Assembly (NCBI GenBank): GCA_013368315.1
Contig: JAACJM010000268.1
Location: forward strand, 1-64,000
Reading direction: 5' to 3'
Origin: Tetrapyrgos nigripes
Taxonomy: Eukaryota; Basidiomycota; Agaricomycetes; Agaricales; Campanellaceae
Length of the DNA: 64,000 nucleotides
The notes under the pieces were generated by a model, which saw only the letters and a program-made list of their open reading frames with translations, was not told where the DNA came from and made no database searches. The position numbers and the translations under genes were made by a program. This document shows, in pieces, positions 55,040 through 64,000 of this stretch (positions within the stretch are counted from its first letter, which is position 1; each line of letters opens with the position of its first letter).

Positions 55040-55435
55040 CTCCTTTGCCAAATGCAACCCCATATGTGCCCGACATGGCCATTTCCGCAAAGAAACGTAA
55101 AAACGCCAGGTCGAAGTACCGTTTCCGTACGCTGCGTCGTGAAGACCATTTCGAAGCACAGAAGATTGCGGGTTCGAGTCTCAAGGCCTGTGCAAAAGCA
55201 CACATCGCCCGTTCTCAACAACCGGGTGAAAACGATGTTTGAGTGGAACGGTTCTAGTGGGTATTCCAGGAGATGGGATGGAAGGAGGGACCAACGATGA
55301 CACATATACTGGAGGCAGCAAAAAAGTTAGGATTTCAGGTAGTGGAATTCAACGGATCGTACGTTGTCCACATTTGACTCGCTCTTCCCTTCTAACCCAT
55401 GCTTTTCAGAGCGACCAAGATCATTGAAGACGTTA
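55040..55435. other. Unassigned sequence right of the foldback element
   Basis: Several short plus frames (55045-55242, 55239-55427) with no recognisable family. It could be the 5' part of the oxygenase-like remnant that follows. Confidence 0.3.
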
Positions 55436-55860
55436 TGGATACTTCAACTTTCTCAACCTTATCTTCGGTGTGTGTGCCGTCTTTGCCACAGGATCCTTCG
55501 ACTACCGAAAAGGAGGTCACCTTATTATTTGGAGTCTTGGCCTAATCCTTGAGTTTCGGCCGGGTACCGTCATCTTTCTGCCTTCTGCTCTTCTTGCCCA
55601 CTCCAACACATCTATTGGTGCCCACGAGCGTAGACACACTCTCACCTTCTATTCCGCTGCTGGACTCTTTCGCTGGTGCACCAACGGGTGCATGTTGGAC
55701 CTTGGCTTCAAGAAAGCAGCTGGGAAGAGACTTAAACAGAGATGGGAAGCTGACCGAAGGGATATTTGGAAGTTGGGGTTGAAATTAATTACACCCGATA
55801 CTACACCGCCAATTGTATCGCTAATCGAAATTTGCATGTCGTTTCACCTGTTCTGGTAAC
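55436..55860 (+). pseudogene. TET/JBP-like 2OG-Fe(II) oxygenase fragment
   Basis: The frame reads FGVCAVFATGSFDYRKGGHLI, then FRPGTVIFLPSALLAHSNTS, ERRHTLTFYSAAGLFRW, the double-stranded beta-helix core of a common basidiomycete family related to TET/JBP base oxygenases. The distal iron-binding His (AHSN) and the Arg used for 2-oxoglutarate (ERR) are visible. Where an HxD iron-binding pair is expected, just before LN.IFG.CAV (about 55447-55455), the frame has YFN, and a TGA lies six codons before it. The N-terminal half is not found; the foldback element lies 400 bp upstream. Active members oxidise 5-methylcytosine; this fragment cannot. The assignment rests on recollection of the family pattern. 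Confidence 0.5.
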
Positions 55861-55865
55861 GAATG

Positions 55866-55903
55866 TTGGAGTAGGGATTTCCCTACATCCCTACTCCAGT
55901 TTA
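55866..55903. repeat. Hairpin after the oxygenase fragment
   Basis: TGGAGTAGGGA and TCCCTACTCCA form a perfect 11-bp stem around a short loop that itself contains TTTCCCTACA. Confidence 0.7.
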
Positions 55904-56313
55904 GGCGGAGTTCACGGCATTTCCCGAGGTATATACAGTTGTTACACATGTTTGTCTAGTACTCAGCTCTTTCCACATTGGTTCGTCGTGGCTATCTCAC
56001 TCAGGACAGCCTTTGGGCTGCTCCAATGTTCAGGCAGTTTCCAGCTGGGCATCAGAACAATGTCAGCTGCGGCTGAAGTCAGGATGGAGTCAGGACTATC
56101 AGCGTGGCTGAGATCCAGCTGCATCGCCAGCTGAAGACTTAGTGTGTACTGCTGGTCGATGACTGTCATCCATGTGACACGCATCTAGATGGCCAGTCTT
56201 CTAATAGTAATACTATACTCGCGGATGTGGGGGAAGTGATAATTTCTTAAATGCACTACATGTGTACGTATTTCGTTAAGCACCATTGTTATAATTCACC
56301 TCCATTGATACTA

Positions 56314-57100
56314 CTATTCTTCCATAACTGCTTCTGTCGCTGTTGCCTTTGGACGTTTCCGAGGTTTCGGTCGGGATTGGGGATTTGGATGTGAAGCGTG
56401 CGAAGGGCCAGTCAGACTGCTGGAAGATGTACCTTCGGGCTCGAGGTCAGTGCTGTCCGCTTTTCTTTTCTTTGATGATTTCCCGCTCCCTTCAGCTACA
56501 CCCATAGTTGAGTCTGTGTTTGAACTGAGAGCTCGGTTTTTGCTCTCCTCCTTCTTCCGCTTATTTTCCTCTCTCTTCTGTTGAGCTTGCTGATTCTTTG
56601 CAAAGAGAACCTTCCAAAGTTCACTGGCCTGTTTATCATGGTGTGCTTTACGGTATGGGAATAGCGGTGTTGGAGCTGTCAGCCAACGGGGCAGGACACG
56701 GCGTACAAGATGAGCATTATGGAAGGCATTCAGGTTAATCAGGAATCTCAATAAATGATTCCATTACACCTGTTTCCTTGCGCTCTTGACGGCGATTGTG
56801 TTGGCCCGTGTCAGTGCATTTAGCAGTACGACAATCATGTTGAACGTTTTGCTCAAAAAGAAGATTCTACGGGGTCCAATTTCAATCAAAGAAATTGTTA
56901 CTCATTGTAGAAGACTCACTGAACTTGGCACTATCACAAAACTGATCTCAGCGTGCCGGCAAAAGACATATGGTAATTCGAAAAAGGTATCCTTCTGCGA
57001 AGAGACCTCAAATGTCTCCAAAATAACAATATTCATCTTTTCTGAGTCATTGGTAAGGATTTCATTGATGCGTCCGATAAGGATTTGATCCTGAATGTAT
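56314..57100 (-). pseudogene. C-terminal part of a repeat-associated basidiomycete gene
   Basis: Minus strand. After a good acceptor (TTATACATTCAG, near 57090) come DQILIGRINEIL, an intron-like break, NVQHDCRTAKC with QERKETG, then after a frame change (about 56755) FLINLNAFHNAHLVRRVLP, LTAPTPLFPYRKAHHDKQAS and a Lys/Arg/Glu-rich tail (QQKREENKRKKEES, KKRKAD) to a stop at 56314. The VQHDC...ER and N.FHN.HL.RR.LP..LTAP pattern belongs to a large family of uncharacterised Agaricomycete proteins often found next to Plavaka or similar elements. Only the last portion is present. Function unknown. Confidence 0.5.
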
Positions 57101-57165
57101 AAATCAGTGACTCTTAAAGCAGACCATTAGTCTGGAAAAGTGGCTCACATTGATTGGGGACTTGT

Positions 57166-57485
57166 TGTAACGCGTACTTCCTAATACGGACGACTATATA
57201 GTTTACATATCTATTCACACGCCTTCTAGTATATAAGCCACACTCGTAGTACTTAGAATCATCTATATTTTCTTACCACCGCCTGTCGTGCTTGTACCTA
57301 GGAACATTTATAAAACCTGTTCTGGCTTAGGTCTTGAGCATTGGGCTCGGTGAGAATACTTGATCACACACCTTACACTTTTTTAAGCCTTCAGTTATTG
57401 TTCTGAAGCTACAAGCCTGGGCTATTACCAGAGATACCTACGACGTAGAAATCCTGCGCCGTATACAACCATTCGCACTATTACA
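57166..57485 (+). repeat. Probable 5' LTR of the Ty3 element
   Basis: Candidate limits TGTAACG (57166) and ATTACA (ends 57485), giving TGTAA/TTACA inverted tips, lie directly upstream of gag. A TATA-like AGTATATAAG at 57227 would drive the genomic transcript. The 3' LTR is outside the window, so the limits cannot be confirmed by comparison. Confidence 0.45.
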
Positions 57486-57525
57486 GTGTTAAATTCCTCA
57501 ATTCCTGAGTGTATCCTTACCTACC

Positions 57526-60500
57526 ATGAGTACTACGAATACTATACGTACTTCTACTCAATCTCAATCTCGTCTACCCATCTATGCAGGGGAAGATGAA
57601 GAAAGCTCTTTGAGACCGTTGTTGGGTCCTGCTACTTGGACACCTAGACGGAATGGAGATCATTCCGCAAATGCGGCCGAAAATACGGATAATCAAAATA
57701 ATTTGATTAGCCGCCCCGGATATTCGGGAAGAAGTTTTGATGAAGTAGTAAGCGCTAGGGACCGTTCCGATCGTCAGAACGTTGGTACCTCAGTGGAGCA
57801 TCATCAAAACGCTGAAGCTGGACCTTCGTCAAGAGTTGAAGCCAGTTCACGAACCAATAGAAAATTTGAAAAATCTAGAAAGGACTCTAGTAGATCTTCA
57901 CAGCAAGAATCTACCAGAAGTAAGGGCCGCAAGGGCACAAGGGTATCCGCACACGATGAGGACCCTCTGGATGATCAATCAAGGTCTGGTGACAAGGTGA
58001 CTCAACGAGAATCTAAGTCCATGTCACCAACGCAGGTCGTTGAATACCAGCGTGAATTACGACAACGTGCAATTCTGCAAACGTTACGAATGTCGGATTT
58101 GCTACGTTATAGTACATCCACTGTCCCGAACCAAAACGTAATAATTGATTACATTAATGGACAGGTGTGGTCGGTTGAAGAACCAGAATTGGTATTACCA
58201 TATCAATTTGCTTCTGCAGCTGAGGCGGAACCTTACCGTCGACAATACTGCGAACCAGTGGTTGGCAGAAACCAAAATCGGTTTCAACCATTGAGGGAGA
58301 ATGATCCTGAAGAACCAGGTGATTCAGACGAGCCGGATAAGTCGGACAATCGGAAAAATCCATCCCGACGAGAGGACGCTCGGAACAGACGGAGATCTTT
58401 GCCACAAAATAAAGGGGAAAGATTAAGTCGTCGATTCAAAAATCTGAAAAGGAAATACAACCCGATGCCAACATCGGATCCACCAGACCCATCGGAAAGT
58501 AATGATGCAAGCTCATCCGATAGCTCGTCTGATGATACACATAATCCGGGACACCAACCCCGACATAAATCTACCACACCATACTCGAGTCTTGAAGAAC
58601 ATTTTGAGTATAAACCTTCACAGTTATCTGAGCAAGAATGCCTAGATAACATTCTTCAAGTGTACGTGGAATTAATACACTACTACTTGCTGGATAAAGT
58701 ACCAGCCGGTAACAGTGGTACTGCCAAGACGCTATTACAATCAATTCCGAAACCCGAGTATTACCATGGGCAGGATGATATCATAGCGTTTGACGAGTGG
58801 ATACGAAGTTTCGTACGCTGGATGAGTGTAGCCGATCAATGCGGACCCGAATCCAGATATAGTAGGAGACAAGGAGGATGGGTAGTGACCGCAATGGATA
58901 TTACACGAGTCAATACGCTCTCTGTATTTCTAAGAAGCGAAGCTCGTCAATGGTTCAATGATGAGATTGAGCAAACATCTACCTCAATATATGAGGAAAG
59001 ACCCACCTTTTTGCAAGTGATCTGTGCATTGTTTAAACAATTTATTCATGAAAGATCACTTAGTACTGTAGCAGATCGCTTCAAAGCGGTTAATTACACG
59101 GAGAATCGTGGTATTAAAGGAATTTTCCGAGACTTAATACGATTTTCGAAGTGCATGCCTAGTCCCCCTGACGTTTATTCTTTTAAACGTCAGATTTTCT
59201 TAGCTGTACCTATTCAGATGGCAAAAGAAATGACTCGTACGGTCACAGCGGAGCGGAATACTGTCGATCAGATCATAAAATCCGGGATATCGTACGAAAA
59301 GGGACATAGTGCGTTCAAATATTATGAACAGGCCCGTACGTCTCGTGAAAAACGCGTGGAGGCGTCAAATCACAATGAGAGAAGACGCCAATCACCCCGT
59401 CGACTACAGAAAGTTGACGATCGCAGGTACAGTGTACCAGTGCATAACCGTGACAATCGGGGTAATGCTCAAGGAAACCAACATCATAGGGGTCGACCTA
59501 ATAAGGACGCACCACCTGTTGCTGCAAATAATCAACAAAGACCCTGGAAACCAAAAGGTGTTTGTTGGGATTGCGGGAAAGCTGGATTCATGCGAGGACA
59601 TCCAGATTGCAAGAAACCTGGTCAGCCAAATGCAAACCGTATGTTTCGCATGGTTGACGAATCAGGTAAAGCAACTCAAGTCCGATTATTCCGAATATCG
59701 GCAGAGGAAGCCGTTGCTGAAACTTCAGCGGCAGAAATTCATAATGATGCCGAACCGTCAAATTTACCAAACGACGACGAAATATGGGATCGATATGACA
59801 GTAGTGGAAGCAACAGCCACTTTGAAGGATCACAATACGAATCTGATACTGCAGATGAGGAATACTTCTCATCTGAGGCCCCAGAACAAATGGGATTTAT
59901 GCATACATACCCTGAGCGTATGGGTATGATGCACGAAGAATCAGATTTAGATTCAGTATCGTCATATGATACTGCATTGGGGAACTTATCTGACTCTGAT
60001 TGGGAGTCCGATGAGTATTCAATTCACTCAATAGATACATTGAGTGATATCGAGAACATTGACAATGCAAGCGATGCAAATTGGCTTGATGTTAATGAAT
60101 ATCTACGATCTATGAGCACCACTCAAGATGGTGGATACAAAGCCACCTTAGAGGCTTCAAAAGTCGAATTGCCACGGAGTAAAACACGTCCAAAACGGAA
60201 GGCTTCGGAAAATCGTTGCCTATCTGCATTTATGGAAATGAATGGTGTCCGGGCATTTGCATTATTCGATAGCGGCAGCACTGCTGACGCTATTAGTCCT
60301 GATTTTGCGAGAGCTGCAAATTTAAAAGTCTTTCGACTTGAGAATCCGGTCGTATTACAATTGGGAACCAAGGGCAGCCGCGGAAACATTTTCTACGGCT
60401 GTGTAGCACCATATCGCTTTGGAAATGGTGGAGAAACCATAACTGATCGTGATTATTTTGATATTGCAAACATTGATCGTTACGATTTAGTTATTGGGAC

Positions 60501-60765
60501 TGTATTCATGCGCAGGCATGGTATAGCCTTGGATTTTGAGTACGATGTAGTACGAATCCGTGGCAAACCATTTCCTACTCTTTCTGAAGGGGAGGAAGTG
60601 AGAGAATTAGCTCGTCGTCATTCGAAAAATGTATCGTCTGATATACAGATAAAGAATAACGAGCAATTGGAGGTGAAACGACGACCTCAAAAGTATGGCG
60701 TTGATAAAAAATGTCGTAAACCAGCCACTGAGTCCAAAAGACTTGGTGAGAAAAATTCTAAGTGA
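57526..60765 (+). CDS. gag: Ty3/gypsy Gag-protease polyprotein
   Basis: 1079 codons from the ATG at 57526 (context TACCATGAG) without interruption. The first 400 residues are polar, Ser/Arg/Asp-rich and probably disordered. Residues about 407-600 form the retrotransposon Gag region (EYYHGQDDIIAFDEWIRSFV, ARQWFNDEI). A zinc knuckle with unusual spacing, Cys-x2-Cys-x8-His-x2-Cys, lies at residues 680-695. An acidic linker (760-870) follows, then an aspartic protease with catalytic ALFDSGSTADAIS (Asp at residue 915) and RYDLVIGTVFMRRHGI. The ORF ends at TGA 60763-60765 and the same frame continues into pol. It builds the intracellular particle and processes the polyprotein. Confidence 0.93.
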   Translation: MSTTNTIRTSTQSQSRLPIYAGEDEESSLRPLLGPATWTPRRNGDHSANAAENTDNQNNLISRPGYSGRSFDEVVSARDRSDRQNVGTSVEHHQNAEAGPSSRVEASSRTNRKFEKSRKDSSRSSQQESTRSKGRKGTRVSAHDEDPLDDQSRSGDKVTQRESKSMSPTQVVEYQRELRQRAILQTLRMSDLLRYSTSTVPNQNVIIDYINGQVWSVEEPELVLPYQFASAAEAEPYRRQYCEPVVGRNQNRFQPLRENDPEEPGDSDEPDKSDNRKNPSRREDARNRRRSLPQNKGERLSRRFKNLKRKYNPMPTSDPPDPSESNDASSSDSSSDDTHNPGHQPRHKSTTPYSSLEEHFEYKPSQLSEQECLDNILQVYVELIHYYLLDKVPAGNSGTAKTLLQSIPKPEYYHGQDDIIAFDEWIRSFVRWMSVADQCGPESRYSRRQGGWVVTAMDITRVNTLSVFLRSEARQWFNDEIEQTSTSIYEERPTFLQVICALFKQFIHERSLSTVADRFKAVNYTENRGIKGIFRDLIRFSKCMPSPPDVYSFKRQIFLAVPIQMAKEMTRTVTAERNTVDQIIKSGISYEKGHSAFKYYEQARTSREKRVEASNHNERRRQSPRRLQKVDDRRYSVPVHNRDNRGNAQGNQHHRGRPNKDAPPVAANNQQRPWKPKGVCWDCGKAGFMRGHPDCKKPGQPNANRMFRMVDESGKATQVRLFRISAEEAVAETSAAEIHNDAEPSNLPNDDEIWDRYDSSGSNSHFEGSQYESDTADEEYFSSEAPEQMGFMHTYPERMGMMHEESDLDSVSSYDTALGNLSDSDWESDEYSIHSIDTLSDIENIDNASDANWLDVNEYLRSMSTTQDGGYKATLEASKVELPRSKTRPKRKASENRCLSAFMEMNGVRAFALFDSGSTADAISPDFARAANLKVFRLENPVVLQLGTKGSRGNIFYGCVAPYRFGNGGETITDRDYFDIANIDRYDLVIGTVFMRRHGIALDFEYDVVRIRGKPFPTLSEGEEVRELARRHSKNVSSDIQIKNNEQLEVKRRPQKYGVDKKCRKPATESKRLGEKNSK

Positions 60766-60769
60766 CTAG
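60763..60769 (+). promoter_or_regulatory. TGACTAG stop-readthrough site between gag and pol
   Basis: Gag ends ..AAG TGA and continues CTA GAT in the same frame. UGA followed by CUAG is the best-known leaky stop context in eukaryotes. A fixed ratio of Gag to Gag-Pol by readthrough would follow. Known Ty3/gypsy elements mostly use a single ORF or a frameshift. The alternative is a single nonsense mutation in a fused ORF. Confidence 0.6.
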
Positions 60770-63700
60770 ATGGTTACAAAACAAATCTTCGATCCAACAG
60801 TGTTCAGCCACCGTGGAGTCGTAGGTCAGTAACTATTGAGAATGTTACGGATGAAGAAAATGAAAACTTACGCATAGGAATGAACCGTCAACTGCCAGTA
60901 CTACTGGGACCAGAGGACGAGATAAGTATTGATGATATTGAGAATATCGTCAACGAAGTGACTTCTGGAGCTTTCTCGGATTCTAAACTGAATCAAAAGC
61001 TAAAAGAAGTGGCTGAAATGGTAAACGAGTTTGCAATGGCAAAATATCCAGAGCAATTCGTTAATCAAGTGGAAAATGGTTATAGAATTAACCAATATTC
61101 ACCGGTAGAAGCTTTCAGAGCGGCTACTGAGAAATTCAAAGACCGTGTAATACACGAGAATATGATATCTGAACAGAATTACACCACAGAGGACATACCT
61201 CGTCTTAGACAAAAGTGGTTGGATAGCTGTAAAGATATTATGAGCGGAGTACCGGAACGGTTGCCACCCATGCGAGAAGTTAATCACACTATACCTCTCG
61301 AGGATGACAACAAGAAATACCGTTACTATTTACCTAGATGCCCTGATTCCCTTCGTAGTCAGTTGGCTGAGAAGATCGCAAAATATACGCGATCCGGTTG
61401 GTGGAAACCAATGGCTGTTTCCAACGCCGTACCTATGTTGTGTATACCAAAGAAAGATGGTACACTTCGAACTCCAATGGACTGTAGAGAGCGTAACGCC
61501 AATACAGTGAAAGATGTTACACCATTGCCCGATCAAGATCGGGTACGCATGCAATGTGCTAGCAGAAAAATCCGATCTAAAATAGATTTATCGGATGCAT
61601 ACGAACAAATTCGTATAGTAGAAGAGGACGTATGGAAAACAGCATTCTCGACGGTCAGCGGTACATTCGTAAGTACCGTAATGCAACAAGGTGATTGCAA
61701 CGCACCTTCGACTTTTCAGCGTCTGATGAACCATATATTCCGAGATTACATTGGTGTTTTTATGCACGTCTATCTCGATGATATATTTGTGTTCAGCGAT
61801 TCAATCGAGGAGCATGAAAAACACTTATCATTAGTATTTGATAAGTTGCGTGAGCAACATCTGTTCATGAAAGCTAAGAAAGTACAACTGTATGCAGAGG
61901 TACTGGAGTGTCTAGGACACGTAATTGATGATGCAGGTCTTCATGCAGATGCTGATAAACTGGCACAAATCCGTAACTGGAGAACACCTAGAAATTATGA
62001 AGATATTCAAAAATTCCTAGGGCTCGTCAATTATCTAGGACATTTTTTACCAGATATCAGTGCGTGGACTACACCACTATCTGAAATGTCAAAGAATGGT
62101 CAACCATTCTTCTGGAGAGACATACACGATGTTTGTCTTCAGAATATCAAAAATTTGTGCTGTAAAGTACCGATATTGAAACCCATCGATCCACGAAATC
62201 CTGAGCCGATATGGGTTATTACCGATGCTTCGGTAACAGGAGTAGGGGCGATGTATGGTCAGGGACCTACCTGGCAGACATGTAGACCAGCTGGGTTTAT
62301 GTCCAAGAAATTTACGGACGCCCAGCGAAACTATCGTGTTTTTGAAACAGAAATGCTTGCAATATTGGAAGCATTACTGAAATGGGAGGACAAGTTGATT
62401 GGTTATTGCATTCATGTAGTAACTGATCATGAGGCCCTACAATTCTTCCAAACTCAGAAACGACTATCGAGTCGTCAAATGAGATGGATGGAATACTTAG
62501 CTAGATTTGATATTGACATAACTTATATCAAGGGTGTCAATAATCGGGTAGCAGACGCATTATCTCGCTATTATGAGTCTGATACCTATGAAGAAAAACA
62601 TCCCATTCACGAGTACGTGAATGCTGATATACGCCTAGATAAGTCAGGTGAAGACTTACCGATTGGCCGTAAAGATGAACTCAACGAGTTAATTGAGCAT
62701 ATTCGGGTGATGCGAAAAGCAATCGCCAAGGAAGCTGTAGAACAGCGAGATCTTGAAGCAGCTGAAATGGAAGCTTCACGAGAACCAGAGGAGCCAGAAA
62801 CACCTGTTATTGCTTCATCTGAGAATCCCACAGTCCTAGAATCTCGTAGTAGAGGAAAGGATCTGCTCACAACAATGGAAAGTTACCCAAACTTTTCAAC
62901 AGATGTGAAGACTTATTACGAAACAGATCCTCTGTTTTCTAAAATTATTCAGAAACCAGAAGATCACCCACGGTTTACAATTGAAAATGAGCTTATCTGG
63001 ACTACCAATAGTGTAGGCGAGAAAGTTCTATGTATACCGAATTCTCCTAAGGGAGTAAAATCATTGCGTAGTCTGATAATTGAACAAGGACATCAGACTA
63101 TCGGACATTTTGGTCCCCAACGTACCTCCGATTACATTCGAAGATGGTACTGGTGGCCAAGAATATTTGGCATGACTGATGAGTTTTGCAAATCTTGCGA
63201 GACTTGTCATACAGCTAAAGGAAATTATCATACGCCAATGGGCAAATTACATACATTGCCTATACCGACGCGTCCATGGCAATCAATTGGCATGGACTTC
63301 ATTGGACCTTTTCCAGAAGTAAAAGGGTATAACTACTTATGGGTGATAATATGCCGATTGACGTCGCAAGTGCATTTAATTCCCTGTAATACCAAGGACA
63401 CAGCTATTGATTTATCCTTGAAATACTTGCAAGAAATAGTACGCTTGCATGGACTCCCAGAGTCAATAGTATCTGATCGAGACTCAAAGTTCACCTCCAC
63501 GTGGTGGCGCGAACTTCATCGGATGTTGGGAGCAAAGTTATTAATGTCCACTTCGTTCCATCCTCAAACGGATGGTATAACGGAACGAGCAAATCGTTCT
63601 ATAGCTCAGATCTTTAGATCAACTATCCGTGCTGATCAGAAAGACTGGTTAACAAAAATTCCTATTGTAGAGTTTGCAATAAATTCAAGTGTAAACGAAA

Positions 63701-64000
63701 CAACAGGGTTTGCACCCTTCGAACTCAATCATGGATATATTCCTTCTATGTTGATTGAAATCAAAGGGAATAAAGAAGTACCTGCAGGAATACGTGCATA
63801 TGCAATTCAAGTAATGCAGAACTTATTCGATGCGCATGATGCAATCATCGCTTCACGTGTCTTTCAAACGCATAATGCGAATAAGAGACGTAGAAATGAG
63901 CCTGATTTGAAGGAAGGCTCAAAGGTGTACTTATCTACCAAGAACTTGAAACTACCAAAAGGTAGAGCTACAAAGTTACTTCCCAAATTTGTTGGGCCTT
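60766..64000 (+). CDS. pol: Ty3/gypsy Pol: RT, RNase H, integrase (runs off window)
   Basis: Open for 1078 codons to the window edge, in the same frame as gag. Reverse transcriptase has VPMLCIPKKDGTLR, KIDLSDAYEQIRI, and the catalytic YLDD at 61771-61782. RNase H has Asp at 62224 (TDAS), Glu at 62350, Asp at 62425 (TDHEAL) and Asp at 62554 (ADALSR). Integrase has a His-His-Cys-Cys finger (63091-63210) and a DDE core with Asp 63295 (GMDF), Asp 63475 (SDRD) and Glu 63583 (TERAN), 35 residues between the last two. A GPY/F-like module (KLLPKFVGP) closes the window. No stop or frameshift is present, so the copy looks coding-competent. It has no own start near its beginning; expression probably depends on readthrough of the gag stop. 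Confidence 0.93.

Noticed and set aside
57166..57530. tRNA primer-binding site directly after the LTR
   Set aside because: GTGTTAAATTCCTCAATTCC matches no tRNA 3' end I can name with confidence; self-priming is possible but cannot be judged without the LTR limits.

Overview
The window looks like a gene-poor, repeat-rich stretch of a filamentous basidiomycete (Agaricomycete) nuclear genome. The evidence is short spliceosomal introns (about 45-60 bp, GT..CTAAC..AG), a Plavaka-type transposase fragment, a basidiomycete-type multi-pass membrane protein with the VVWR.W motif, fungal Tc1/mariner and Ty3/gypsy elements, and no bacterial operon organisation. Most of the 64 kb is mobile DNA in different stages of decay. 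Only three ordinary host genes look reasonably intact, all on the minus strand: a mitochondrial-carrier-like membrane protein (5204-6756), a 7-TM-type membrane protein (18090-about 19806), and a two-exon 210-residue protein of unknown function (39540-40233).

Layout. 1-5 kb: palindromic and MITE-type repeats, including a 390-bp element with a perfect 8-bp target duplication (3169-3558). 5-7.5 kb: carrier gene and an unassigned exon-like stretch. 7.5-9.6 kb: nested tandem repeats, with a second copy at 15.8-17 kb, and CAAGCTA minisatellites. 10.1-11.8 kb: nearly intact Tc1/mariner element with about 210-bp inverted ends and one early stop. 18-20 kb: membrane protein gene. 20-25 kb: unassigned sequence. 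25-34 kb: 11 same-orientation copies of a 150/300-bp repeat, interleaved with several clusters of short imperfect palindromes. The clearest of these are a twelve-hairpin array at 28307-28876 and an exact 60-bp array of three nested palindromes at 33761-33955. 35-39 kb: remains of a glycoside hydrolase family 92 mannosidase gene and the 3' end of a Plavaka transposase. 39.5-42 kb: unknown protein gene and a 730-bp MITE.

43.36-49.20 kb: a 5.8-kb DNA transposon with 14-bp inverted ends. Its broken multi-exon gene encodes a P-element/THAP9-like DDE transposase carrying Cys/His fingers and a C-terminal PHD finger. Its termini match the small element at 3169-3558 and a solitary end at 17.04 kb, so the window holds an apparently autonomous member and non-autonomous relatives. 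49-57 kb: a tRNA-related SINE, a 716-bp hAT-like MITE, a foldback element with two 935-bp arms, a decayed TET/JBP-like 2OG-Fe(II) oxygenase fragment and a fragment of another repeat-associated gene. 57.17 kb to the edge: a Ty3/gypsy retrotransposon with intact gag, protease, RT, RNase H and integrase. Gag-protease and pol lie in one frame separated only by TGA in the readthrough-prone context TGACTAG.

Common threads: at least three premature stops in transposon genes are CGA-to-TGA-type changes, as expected from C-to-T decay at CpG, whereas the Ty3 element is undamaged and probably young. Three small elements have clean 8-bp target duplications. All functional names rest on motif recognition by eye; no database search was possible.
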